From Bin103 sp002238925 (GTDB lineage Bacteria > Spirochaetota > Spirochaetia > SZUA-6 > Bin103): a stretch of 64,000 nt of DNA. The stretch's first letter is position 1. Each line of letters opens with the position of its first letter. The stretch is from assembly GCA_965208065.1 (NCBI GenBank), contig OZ242313.1:3224001-3288000 (forward strand), read 5' to 3'. Shown piece by piece: positions 25,031 through 33,340 of the stretch. The position numbers were made by a program, and so were the translations under genes. The notes below the pieces were generated by a model. That model did not search any database. It was given only the letters and a program-made list of their open reading frames with translations, and was not told where the DNA came from.

Positions 25031-26158
25031 ATGAGGAGCGCCAAGGATCCCGAACGTCTCGCCGAGGCATACTATACGGCCACGCAGTGGCAGCTGATGT
25101 GGGCCAAGTTCGTGAAGCACAAGCTGGCCCGCTTCAGCGGCGCGTTGCTCCTGATCCTGTACACCGGCGGTATTTTCTGCGAGTTTATCGCGCCCTATCA
25201 CACGCTGACCCGGCGCGACAAGCTGTACATGGCACCGCAGCGCGTCCGCTTTCAGGACGCGTCGGGCTGGCGCCTGTTCAGGCCGTTCGTATACGGGTCG
25301 GAGACCGTGCTCGATGAGGAAACCTTCACCTGGCGGCACAAGGAGGATGTCAGCCGGCAATACCCGATCCGGCTGTGGGTACACACCGACGAGTACAAGT
25401 TCTGGGGCTTGTTCAGAACCGACGTGCACCTGTTCGGCCTCGATCAGCGCGGCACCGACGGTGAAGGCACGCTGCACCTCCTCGGTACCGACAAGCTCGG
25501 CCGCGACGTGCTGTCGCGGATCATCTACGGCTCGCGGATTTCGCTCTCCATCGGGCTGATCGGCGTGCTGCTCAGCTTCCTGCTCGGGTTGTTGCTGGGC
25601 GGGATTGCGGGATTCTTCGGCGGCCGGGTCGACATGGTGGTCTCGCGCATCATCGAATTCCTGCAGTCGCTGCCCACGATACCGCTGTGGATGGCCCTGG
25701 CCGCCGCGCTGCCGCCGCGCTGGTCGCCGATTGCCATTTATGCCGGGATTACGGTGATTCTGTCGATCGTGGGATGGACCGGCCTGGCGCGCGTGGTGCG
25801 TGGCAAATTCCTGGAGTTGCGCGAGCAGGACTACGTACTGGCCGCCAAGACCTCGGGTGCGGGCACCATGACGATCATTCGCCGCCACCTGATGCCGTCG
25901 TTCTTCAGTTACCTGATCGTCAACCTCACACTGTCAATTCCCAACATGATTCTGGGCGAGACCAGCCTGAGCTACCTCGGGCTCGGCCTGCGCGCCCCGA
26001 TCGTGAGCTGGGGCGTGCTCCTGGAGCAGGCGCAAAACTTCAGCGTGGTGGCGCTCTACCCGTGGCTGATGATTCCCGCGGTGTTCGTGATCGTGGCGGT
26101 GCTGGCGTTCAACTTCCTTGGCGACGGGTTGCGCGACGCGGCAGACCCGTACAAGTAG
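25031..26158 (+). CDS. ABC importer permease, DppC/OppC type
   Basis: Inner-membrane permease of 375 residues, longer than the usual 290-310 because of a hydrophilic insert of about 100 residues between helix 1 and the TDKLGRDVLSR motif (RDKLYMAPQRVRFQDAS to TDVHLFGLDQRGTDGEG). Such an insert occurs in a subgroup of large-substrate importers. Core features are LGTDKLGRDVLSRIIYGSRI, the EAA-loop LREQDYVLAAKTSGAGTMTI, and the C-terminal FNFLGDGLRDAADPYK. ATG at 25031 lies four bases after the preceding stop. It pairs with the permease at 24040. Confidence 0.93.
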   Translation: MRSAKDPERLAEAYYTATQWQLMWAKFVKHKLARFSGALLLILYTGGIFCEFIAPYHTLTRRDKLYMAPQRVRFQDASGWRLFRPFVYGSETVLDEETFTWRHKEDVSRQYPIRLWVHTDEYKFWGLFRTDVHLFGLDQRGTDGEGTLHLLGTDKLGRDVLSRIIYGSRISLSIGLIGVLLSFLLGLLLGGIAGFFGGRVDMVVSRIIEFLQSLPTIPLWMALAAALPPRWSPIAIYAGITVILSIVGWTGLARVVRGKFLELREQDYVLAAKTSGAGTMTIIRRHLMPSFFSYLIVNLTLSIPNMILGETSLSYLGLGLRAPIVSWGVLLEQAQNFSVVALYPWLMIPAVFVIVAVLAFNFLGDGLRDAADPYK

Positions 26159-26161
26159 CGC

Positions 26162-27562
26162 TTACCGATCGACGAATATCGGGTTGGTGACCGCCAGCAT
26201 GGCGCCATCGGGTGCGCGCACTTCGGCGACGTACCAGCGCGCCGCCGCGCTGCCGGAAAACGACCAGGTACGCTTGCCGGCGGTGCCGAGCCGGGATGTC
26301 TGCCGCGCTTCGCCGTCGGCAATGAGGCGCAGACTGGCCGCCTCCGGTACGCCGTCCCAGCCCATCGCGAGCGTAACCGCCGCGGTCTGATCGGAGACGG
26401 TCAGGGAATCGCCCATCATGGCCTGGCCGCCGGCCTCGTGGTCCGCCGTGAAGCTGAGCCTCGGCCCGCTGCTGAGGTAGAGGTGACCGGCTGCCACGGC
26501 GCGCAGGATGCCGGCCTCGGAGAGCTGGCCGGCGTACACGGTGCTGAACCCGGCGTGCGGGCTCTGGTACTGCTGTCCGGGACCGTGCACGTCGGTACCG
26601 GCGGTAGCGACCATGCGGTGTCCCTCGTTGAGCCACCGGTACCACAATAGCAGCGCCGCTTCGTTTCGATCGTGGTCCCGTACACCGCCGAACCACTCTC
26701 CGTTCCACACCTCCACCAGCCGCGCCGGGCCCGGCATCATGCCCGGATAGAGCCACCGGCAGCCGGTGCAATGCGGATCGCCCTCCGTGCGCGGATGAGC
26801 AATCACGAACAGTTCACCGGCGGCGAGCATCCGCTCCGCCAGGACCGCCATTTCCGGTCCGGTCTGCGTGACCCGCCAGTCGTGCCACCGGTGGCCGCCC
26901 AGGCACAGGGCGTGTCCCCAGAAAGTGGTGAGTTCCTGCCCCCCCATGGTCAGGAGGGCGTCGCCGGAGTGCCGCGCCATCGCCGCCAGACCGCCGGTGG
27001 TGTTGTGATCGGTAAGGGTGACGAAGTCGAGCCCCCTGGTACGCGCCGCGGCCACCAGGTCGGCTACTTCCCAGTTGCCGTCGGAGTGCACGGTATGGGC
27101 GTGCAGGTCGCCCCGGTACCATCCGGCTCTGCGGTCGACGACCCGCTCGAACCGAGGCGCAACCGGCGTGGTGGCCGCGGCCGTCGGCGCTTCGCCGTGG
27201 TCGAACGCCACCGCGAGTTCGTAGCGGCACGGCGCCCCCGGCATGACCATGTGAGTGTCCAGTTGTATCACCCACCGACCGGCCGGCAGCGGACCGGGCA
27301 GGAAGCCGGGAGTCGCCGCGTCGTGGGCAATCTCGACGACGTGCCGATTGCCATGCCGGTGGCCGGCGCCGCGGAACCCTGCCGGATCGAACACCGTGAT
27401 GCAGATCATGTTGCGATGGCCGCCGGCCATGGCGGGTTCGAAACCGAGTTGCACCCTGATCCGGGTGGCGGGGGCCGCCGCGTTGACCGCATGACGGAGG
27501 TTGCGCTTGACGTCGCGCTCGGTCAGGGTGCCGCGAAAGTGTTGCTCAGTTGGGCCCGGCAT
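26162..27562 (-). CDS. CehA/McbA-family PHP metallohydrolase
   Basis: Metal-dependent hydrolase of 466 residues. The PHP-domain motifs are RGDLHAHTVHSDGN (HxH), DFVTLTDHNTTGG, MGGQELTTFWGHAL, FVIAHPRTEGDPHC and VATAGTDVHGPGQ, which form a multinuclear metal site. An N-terminal region of about 130 residues (FDPAGFRGAGHRHGNRHVVE) and a C-terminal beta domain (AVTLAMGWDGVPEAASL) flank it. Characterised relatives such as CehA and McbA hydrolyse carbamate insecticides, though the natural substrate of this one is unknown. The gene is convergent with the ABC importer and its start overlaps the end of the next PhyH gene by 17 bases, so the two are likely cotranscribed. Confidence 0.85.
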   Translation of the reverse strand: MPGPTEQHFRGTLTERDVKRNLRHAVNAAAPATRIRVQLGFEPAMAGGHRNMICITVFDPAGFRGAGHRHGNRHVVEIAHDAATPGFLPGPLPAGRWVIQLDTHMVMPGAPCRYELAVAFDHGEAPTAAATTPVAPRFERVVDRRAGWYRGDLHAHTVHSDGNWEVADLVAAARTRGLDFVTLTDHNTTGGLAAMARHSGDALLTMGGQELTTFWGHALCLGGHRWHDWRVTQTGPEMAVLAERMLAAGELFVIAHPRTEGDPHCTGCRWLYPGMMPGPARLVEVWNGEWFGGVRDHDRNEAALLLWYRWLNEGHRMVATAGTDVHGPGQQYQSPHAGFSTVYAGQLSEAGILRAVAAGHLYLSSGPRLSFTADHEAGGQAMMGDSLTVSDQTAAVTLAMGWDGVPEAASLRLIADGEARQTSRLGTAGKRTWSFSGSAAARWYVAEVRAPDGAMLAVTNPIFVDR

Positions 27563-28430
27563 AGTCGTAGGGGGCGTTGCCGGTCAGGTGGTCCTTCGGG
27601 GTATCCACCAGGGAAATGGCGTTCTCGATGGCACAGCCGGCGAACACCGGCGCGCACGCCCGCGCCAGTTCGAAGCGGCGCTTGCGGCGGTACCACGCCA
27701 CGCTGTGGATCATGGCGATCATGAAACGCGGCGCCGCGCTGCGGTTGGCCGTGCCGCGATGCCACAGCCGCATGTCCCGAATAAGCACCGCGCCCTTGCG
27801 GGTGAATCCCCGCAGCGGCGGGCGCACCGCTCGCCGCTCGGCAACAAGCTCCTCCGGCACGCGAATGCTGTTGCCCAACACCATGTGCGTGTCGTGGTGC
27901 GTTCCCGGCCACAGTTCGATGGCGCCGTTCCGGTCCGTGACGTCGCTCAACGGGACGTTTACCACCAGCCGGGCCGGCGGCGGCGCGACGCTCAGGTGCG
28001 GCCACAATTGCCCGTCGTCGACGTGTACCGGCTGCAGCCCGCTGCCGGGAACGTTGGTGTTGCCGGTCAGGCAGTCGTTGAACGCGCCGCTGCCGAGCAC
28101 TGCGCGGGTCACCTGGCACACGAACGGGTTGGCCATCACGTCGCGAAACACCACGCCGGCGTCCGGCGGCGGGCTCTGCTGAACGTTGCCCCACACGAAG
28201 TTGTGCGGCACCACCGGCTGCGCGAGCACGGTGTCGAGATCCGCGCTCATCCGCTCTTGCAGTCGATCGAGGTGATCGTGGTCGACCACGTCGTCAATTA
28301 CCACGAATCCATCGTCCTGCAGCGCCGCTACCGCCGTTTGCAGCGCAGCGGTCCCGAACCGCTCGTCGGCGCGTTCCGCCGCCGTCGGAGTGATCTCGCA
28401 CAGGGTGGCTGTCACCTGCTCTGTTCCCAC
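27546..28430 (-). CDS. PhyH-type Fe(II)/2-oxoglutarate dioxygenase
   Basis: Phytanoyl-CoA dioxygenase-like protein of about 294 residues. The iron ligands are in VHVDDGQLWPHL (HxD) and MRLWHRGTANRSAAPRFM (distal His, 2-oxoglutarate Arg). Other family segments are DDGFVVIDDVVDHDHLDRLQ and PLSDVTDRNGAIELWPGTHH. These enzymes hydroxylate aliphatic or small organic substrates; none is predictable here. Start codon is unclear: GTG at 28430 was chosen, GTG at 28415 is an alternative, and an ATG at 28499 would overlap the divergent gene. It overlaps the PHP hydrolase gene and is divergent from the next PhyH gene at 28459. Confidence 0.85.
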   Translation of the reverse strand: MGTEQVTATLCEITPTAAERADERFGTAALQTAVAALQDDGFVVIDDVVDHDHLDRLQERMSADLDTVLAQPVVPHNFVWGNVQQSPPPDAGVVFRDVMANPFVCQVTRAVLGSGAFNDCLTGNTNVPGSGLQPVHVDDGQLWPHLSVAPPPARLVVNVPLSDVTDRNGAIELWPGTHHDTHMVLGNSIRVPEELVAERRAVRPPLRGFTRKGAVLIRDMRLWHRGTANRSAAPRFMIAMIHSVAWYRRKRRFELARACAPVFAGCAIENAISLVDTPKDHLTGNAPYDYAGPN

Positions 28431-28458
28431 ACACCAAGTGTAGAGACCGCACCGGCCT

Positions 28459-29375
28459 ATGCAAAGCGCAGTGCAAGTGCCAATGTCGGCAGCAGCCATG
28501 CTGGTCGATTTTCAACGCAAGCAGTTGCCGTTTCCGAGCGCGCGGTTCGGCTATCTGCGCGACAGCACCGATGCTCTGGACGACGTCGCGGAGTTGCGCC
28601 GGCGCATCGCCGCGGACGGCTACCTGTGGCGCCGCGGGCTGATTGACCGCGGCGCGGTGCTGGAGGCGCGCCGCGGGGTGCTGGAGCACCTGCGGGAGCG
28701 GGACGCGCTGGTCGCGGGAACGCCGCTGATGGAGGGGGTAATGCCGCGCGCCGGACGGAGCGCCGGCGTGGGCCGTGCCGCCCACCGCCCGGAGGTGCTG
28801 CGCGTGCTCGAAGGGCCGGAGCTGGAGTCGTTCTACCGCCGCTTCTACGGCGAGGAGCCGGCCACTTACGGGTTCAAGTGGCTGCGCGCGGTCGGCAACG
28901 AGCAGTTCACCGGGTCGCACATGGACGTGGTGTACATGGGGCGCGGCAGCGAGCGCGTCAACACGGTGTGGATTCCGTTCGGCGACATCCCCGTCGCGCA
29001 GGGCACGCTGGCCGTGTGCGAGGCGTCGCACCGCCTGGACAGCTTTGCCCGCATACGGGAGACGTACGGCCGCACCGACGTGGACCGCGACCGCACCGAG
29101 GGCTGGTTCAGCGAGGACCCGGAGGAGATCTCGGACCGCTTCGGCGGCCGCTGGCTCACCGCCGACGTGCGCGCCGGCGACGTCGTCACCTTCGGGCTGT
29201 ACACCTTGCACGGCTCCACCACCAACACCACCGACCGCTTCCGGATCAGTTGCGACGTGCGCTACCAGCCCGCCTCCGAGCCGATGGACGAGCGCTGGGC
29301 CGGACGCACCCCCGGCGGCCACTACGCCGACGCGCTCGTCCCAATGGCCGAGTCGCGCAACGCTGGGGCCTGTAG
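28459..29375 (+). CDS. PhyH-type dioxygenase with a probable C-terminal frameshift
   Basis: Dioxygenase of about 305 residues. Iron and co-substrate residues are in FTGSHMDVVYMGRG (HxD) and LYTLHGSTTNTTDRFRIS. In its own frame the reading continues for about 490 codons beyond the domain into the antisense of the neighbouring sulfatase gene (to 30864), which is implausible. Around 29361-29366 the frame must shift by one base to read PMAESRNA-WGL and then TAG at 29373-29375, which would restore a normal end. I therefore place the end at 29375. This may be a sequencing or assembly error or a real one-base deletion. ATGs at 28459, 28483 and 28498 are possible starts. It is divergent from the PhyH gene at 27546. 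Confidence 0.75.
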
Positions 29376-29409
29376 CGCCGGCAACGCGGGCATTGGAGGC
29401 CGCGCGGCG

Positions 29410-30849
29410 TCACCACTCGCGCAGGCGGCGGTTGAGCCACGCGACCATCGGCGCCTCCAGCACACCGGTGTGTTCGACCCCGGTGCCGGGCAACGGCTGA
29501 CCGATCAGCGCCTCAAGCTCGGCGCGGCGGTCGGCGACCACGTGCGCATGCTCGCCCGCGACGTTGTGGCGCTCTTCCGGATCGCTGCTCAGGTCGAACA
29601 ACTCGTCGCCCGCCTCGTCCGCGTACCCCACGGAGGTGCAGAAGTTCCAGCGGTCGTCGCGCACGCTGGCGCGCCCGCGGCCGCTGCCGGCTGCACTCAT
29701 GTCGGCCCAGCCGGTGATGATCCGCTCCCGAATCGCGGACTGCTCTTCCGTCACCAGCGGCCACAGGTTCTCGCCGTCGGTCCAGCCGCAGGGGATCTCC
29801 AGCAGCGACAGAATGGTCGGCATCAGGTCGTGGTTCTGCACCAGCGCCGTGACGTCACGGTCAGCCGGTCCGCCGGGATGGCGCAGGCACAGGTTCAACT
29901 GGGTGTTGAACGGATGCAGGTGGCGCGCCGACTTGCCGAAACCGCCCCGATCGCGCAACTGCGTGCCGTGGTCGGTCACGAAGATCACCAGCGTGTCGTC
30001 GAACAGCCGCAACTCATCGAGCTTGTTCAGCAGCACGCCGACCCACTTGTCCACGAACGTGACCTCGCCCAGGTACAACGCTTCGATGCGGCGCAGCTCC
30101 TCTTCCGCCGGGTTGCCGCCCTCCCACGCCGCGCTCGGCACGATGAAGTCCTTGCCCTCGTAGCCGGGGCAGTAGAGGTCGGCGTACGCCTTCGGCGGGT
30201 CGAACGGCTCGTGCGGATCGAAGCTGTCGATCCACAAGAAAAACGGATCCATGGTGTGGTTGTCCTGCAGCCAGTCGCACGCCGCCCGGAACACGCGCGC
30301 GCAACTGTAATCGTCCTCCGACTGCCGGCGGCGCTGGTTGAGCAGGTAGTTGACCACGCGGGCGTGGCGCGGCCAGTCGATCGGCTCGCGCACGTGGCGC
30401 CGCAACTGCTCCTCGATCAGGCGCGGGTCGCCGCTGCTCCAGTTGTCGGTTTCCTGGCCGCGGATGAAGTCGAGGTGGGCGAAGCCGCGCGAGAAGTTCG
30501 CGGTCGGCTTGAACATGTGATAGGTGTCGGCGATCAGAGCGGTGAGGTAGCCGCGTGCGAGCAGCACCTCGGCGATGGTTTCCTGGCCGGGCGGGATCTT
30601 GTGCCAGCCCGGCATGAACGGCCACTGCCCGCGGCGGTCGAAGTTGTAGCGGAACGGGAAGCTGCGCATCCCGGTAAACAGCGCCCGGCGCATCTGCAGG
30701 GTGGGTTGGCACTCGCCGAAGGCGCGCGTGAACCGGATGCTGTCGGCGGCGAGCGCGTCGAGATTGGGGGTCTGGACATGGCTGTATTTTCTGCCCTCGC
30801 CCACGATGTCGGCGCGAAAGGTATCGAGGCAGATGCAAACGACGTTCAT
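29410..30849 (-). CDS. Sulfatase-family hydrolase lacking the formylglycine cysteine
   Basis: Alkaline-phosphatase superfamily protein of 479 residues. N-terminal metal site VVCICLDTFRADIVG, HVQTPNLDALA, the metal-site segment WIDSFDPHEPFD and VIFVTDHGTQLRDRGGFGKS. In true sulfatases the nucleophile is a Cys (or Ser) in CxPSR followed by xxLxTG. Here the aligned segment is CQPTLQMRRALFTG: the residue at the nucleophile place is Thr, followed by LQMR, and the Cys lies three residues earlier. Without a Cys in that motif, formylglycine cannot be made by the usual route. A Thr nucleophile is used by phosphodiesterase relatives in the superfamily, so the activity may not be sulfatase. It sits between two PhyH genes. 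Confidence 0.87.
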   Translation of the reverse strand: MNVVCICLDTFRADIVGEGRKYSHVQTPNLDALAADSIRFTRAFGECQPTLQMRRALFTGMRSFPFRYNFDRRGQWPFMPGWHKIPPGQETIAEVLLARGYLTALIADTYHMFKPTANFSRGFAHLDFIRGQETDNWSSGDPRLIEEQLRRHVREPIDWPRHARVVNYLLNQRRRQSEDDYSCARVFRAACDWLQDNHTMDPFFLWIDSFDPHEPFDPPKAYADLYCPGYEGKDFIVPSAAWEGGNPAEEELRRIEALYLGEVTFVDKWVGVLLNKLDELRLFDDTLVIFVTDHGTQLRDRGGFGKSARHLHPFNTQLNLCLRHPGGPADRDVTALVQNHDLMPTILSLLEIPCGWTDGENLWPLVTEEQSAIRERIITGWADMSAAGSGRGRASVRDDRWNFCTSVGYADEAGDELFDLSSDPEERHNVAGEHAHVVADRRAELEALIGQPLPGTGVEHTGVLEAPMVAWLNRRLREW

Positions 30850-30974
30850 GCCCGCAGACGCTAAGCGAGACCGCGGGCAGGGTCAACGCGCCGGACGCGC
30901 GCGACATCCGTACTGGCAGCCCACCGCTGCCAACGCGAGAGCCGTCCGAAACGTCACCGGCGGCGCGCGCCGGA

Positions 30975-31811
30975 TCAGCTCAGCAGCGGTTCCTCGCCGC
31001 GGCGCTCGCGGTAGCCGGCCACCATCAGGTTGCCGAGGCCGGTGTTCCTGCCGTTGCTCTGGCCGTTGTGCGGGTGCCGGTAGCCGACGCGTACCATGCG
31101 CCGGGTGCGGTCGGTGGCGTTGATGTAGGAGCCGTGCACGGTGTAGTAGCTGAACACCACCACGTCGCCGCGCTTCGCCGGTACCGCCACCGAGTCGGCG
31201 AGCTTGTACCGGTCGGTGGGCAGGTGCGGCGATGACGGCTCTTCCTCGGTGCCGACGATGTGCGGCAGCGGACCCTGCTTGTGAGAGCCGGCCAGGAAGC
31301 GGATCTCGCCGTTGTCGTGGCAGGTGTCGTCCAGGTGCACCAGCACGTCCAGGTAGCGGCCGTCGTCGTGCGGGTAGAAGGGATGGTCCTGGTGCATCGG
31401 AAACGGCTGGCCCCCCGGCGGCTTGTTGTGCATCACCGAGTGGTGCAACTCGATGTCGGACCCGAGCAACTGCGTCAGGCACGCCACCAGCTTCGCGTTG
31501 GTCACCGCCGCCAGCCACGGCTGCGAGTAGTGGTGCAACTCGTGCATCGCCTCCAGGCTGGCGTTCTTTTCAGTCTCCTCGTCCATGTACACCTTGCGCC
31601 ACGGCCCCCGCCAGCGCTTGTCAACGGTCGCCCACTCGCGCGCCAGCCGGTCGAGGTCGTCCGCCTGCGCCTGGCTCTCGGCCGGCGTGAACACCTCTTC
31701 GATCCGCAGAAAGCCGTTGTCGTGATAGAACTCCACATCCGCCGGGCTCAGCGGCCCCGATCGGACCGCCGCGCCGTTTGCCTTCGCGCCGACCAGTGTT
31801 TCCGTCGCCAT
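30975..31811 (-). CDS. PhyH-type dioxygenase
   Basis: Phytanoyl-CoA dioxygenase family member of 278 residues. Fe(II) ligands in FPMHQDHPFYPHDDGRY (HxD) and YTVHGSYINATDRTRRM (distal His, with the Arg that binds 2-oxoglutarate). N-terminal LSPADVEFYHDNGFLRIEEV is the usual start. The frame is open further upstream to 32054, but ATG at 31811 matches the family and removes an unlikely leader. The C-terminus ends near RRGEEPLLS. It is upstream of the sulfatase-like gene on the same strand and could be cotranscribed with it; substrate unknown. Confidence 0.88.
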   Translation of the reverse strand: MATETLVGAKANGAAVRSGPLSPADVEFYHDNGFLRIEEVFTPAESQAQADDLDRLAREWATVDKRWRGPWRKVYMDEETEKNASLEAMHELHHYSQPWLAAVTNAKLVACLTQLLGSDIELHHSVMHNKPPGGQPFPMHQDHPFYPHDDGRYLDVLVHLDDTCHDNGEIRFLAGSHKQGPLPHIVGTEEEPSSPHLPTDRYKLADSVAVPAKRGDVVVFSYYTVHGSYINATDRTRRMVRVGYRHPHNGQSNGRNTGLGNLMVAGYRERRGEEPLLS

Positions 31812-32210
31812 GCCGGTCACCCTATCGCGCCCCCCGGTTCTCGGCAACCGCCCGCATCGCCTCACGCCATGTCCACTCAGGGTCGGCAGGACATCCCCCA
31901 GGGTGACGCCTAAGTCGTTCTTGATCGCTCGGCACGCTCGCTCAGATCGGCCTGGCGGCAGGCGCGATAGGGTGCCTGGGCGGCGCCCGGAGTTGGTCGA
32001 AATCGGATGATCTGGAGGTTCAGATGAGCCAAATGGGCGTATCGAGCGGGTCACGATTCAAAAGGCTCTACTCCTGGAGCTTTTCAGCGCCGAGCGGGCG
32101 GAATGCATCGTTGGGCTTCACGACGGTCTCTCCCGCCTGTACCTCCTGCAACAACCGCAGGTCGATGATCATTATGGAATGTTCGGTCGCCATGTGATAG
32201 GCTCGCTGGC
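31812..32210. other. Intergenic region with a 14-base inverted repeat
   Basis: About 400 bases between a PhyH gene and the Uma2-like gene. It holds a perfect 14-base inverted repeat at 31818-31831 and 31961-31974 (caccctatcgcgcc and its complement) bracketing 129 bases with no coding frame. It also holds a short possible minus-strand frame (ATG 32193 to TAG 32068, MATEHSIMIIDLRLL start) that was not recognised. No promoter was confidently seen. Confidence 0.5.
31818..31974. repeat. 157-base segment bounded by 14-base inverted repeats
   Basis: Ends are caccctatcgcgcc and ggcgcgatagggtg, exact complements. Size and symmetry resemble a small non-autonomous element, but no target duplication was found and no second copy is visible in this window. 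Confidence 0.35.
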
Positions 32211-33173
32211 ATGGCCGAATACCGCGCCGCCACCGCACCACCCCGGGCGCAACACGAGGCACCGCCGCTGGAGTTTCCCGGCTGCCGGCCGGTGCGCATT
32301 TCGCGCGCCGACATCGAGCACTGCGAGCGCCGCATCGAGTACTGGGATGCCGCTACCGAGGTCGCCATGGTGTGCGATCCGGTCAGCGTCTACCACGAAC
32401 AACCGGGGCAGATGCTGGCGGGGCTACTCAACACCATCGCCCACCTGCGCGGCTCGCCGATTGCTACCTTCGGCGCGGCCGACCTCCTGCAGCGCCACGC
32501 CGATGGCCGCTGGCGGCGCATCCTGGAGGCGGACCAGACCGTGTATCTGCACCCGCGCACGACGCGACCAGAGGGTGCCAGGATCGAAGTGGGGAGCGAC
32601 ACCCTGCCGGACGTGGTACTGGAGGTGGACAACACCACCGACGTGCGCCGCGGCAAGCTGGCGCTGTACGAGTCGTGGGGCTTCCCGGAGGTATGGGTCG
32701 AGGTGCCTGACGAGTCCTCACCAAGCCGCCCGGCCGGGCTGCGCCCCGGCTTGACGATTCATCTGCTGGAGAGCGGCCGCTTTCGGCCCGCGGCAAGCAG
32801 CCGGGCATTCCCGGGCTGGACGGCGCGGGAAATCCACCTGGCGCTGAACGAGCGCGAGGTGTCGTACCTCACCATGGCCGCGTTGCGCAGGGTGGGACGC
32901 ACGCTCGGCGCGGCAGCAGGAACCGGCCCGGACGACGACCCGTTGCTGCGCGAAGAGCGCCTGCAGAGCCGCGCCGAGGGCCGGACGGAGGCCCTTGTGG
33001 AGTCCAGGCGAGATGCCGTGCTGCAGGTGCTGAAGATGCGCGGCCTGCCGGTGTCGGCGGCGTTCCCCCGGCGCCTGGCGGAGTTCAGGGCGGCCTCCAC
33101 CGCGGCGCTGGTGCAGGCCGCGCTGAAGTGCCGCGACGAGGCCGACTTCCTGCGCTTGGCGGGCCATGGCTGA
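32211..33173 (+). CDS. Uma2-family (DUF820) putative endonuclease
   Basis: Protein of 320 residues with a PD-(D/E)XK-like fold of the Uma2 family. The catalytic segment reads LPDVVLEVDNTTDVRRGKLA followed by LYESWGFPEVWVEVPDES, where Uma2 proteins show a D-(x)n-ExS/N and a downstream Lys and Tyr. The N-terminus MAEYRAATAPP leads into a region that precedes the nuclease core. The C-terminal 90 residues (LREERLQSRAEGRTEALVES, VLQVLKMRGLPVSAAFPRRL) resemble the tails seen on such proteins in mobile-element-rich genomes. Function is unknown for most Uma2 proteins. A copy of its first 80 bases follows directly (see 33166). Confidence 0.78.
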   Translation: MAEYRAATAPPRAQHEAPPLEFPGCRPVRISRADIEHCERRIEYWDAATEVAMVCDPVSVYHEQPGQMLAGLLNTIAHLRGSPIATFGAADLLQRHADGRWRRILEADQTVYLHPRTTRPEGARIEVGSDTLPDVVLEVDNTTDVRRGKLALYESWGFPEVWVEVPDESSPSRPAGLRPGLTIHLLESGRFRPAASSRAFPGWTAREIHLALNEREVSYLTMAALRRVGRTLGAAAGTGPDDDPLLREERLQSRAEGRTEALVESRRDAVLQVLKMRGLPVSAAFPRRLAEFRAASTAALVQAALKCRDEADFLRLAGHG

Positions 33174-33297
33174 GTACCGCGCCACCGCCGCACCGCGCCC
33201 GCCCAAGCACGAGGCGCCGCCGCCGGAGTTCCCGGCTGCCGGCCGTTCGAGGGAACTTCCGATGAATAAATCGAGACGAGTGACATCCCTGAGGTAG
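33166..33297 (+). pseudogene. Remnant of a second Uma2-family gene start
   Basis: The ATG at 33166 overlaps the stop of the Uma2 gene and encodes MAEYRATAAPRPPKHEAPPP, which repeats the N-terminus of that gene (MAEYRAATAPPRAQHEAPPL) with few changes. Similarity ends near 33244 (a shared cccggctgccggccg stretch), and the frame closes at 33295-33297 after unrelated sequence. It is best explained as the leftover of a tandem duplicate. Confidence 0.65.
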
Positions 33298-33340
33298 TCA
33301 ACTTGCCGCAGCTGATGGCGCGGCAGGCACTGGCGGCCCT

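Noticed and set aside
29376..30864. Continuation of the PhyH frame through the sulfatase region
   Set aside because: It is antisense to a well-supported sulfatase gene and lacks any domain. A one-base shift gives a natural end at 29375.
32068..32193. Minus-strand short frame starting MATEHSIMIIDLRLL
   Set aside because: Only 41 codons, no ribosome site or homologous family recognised.
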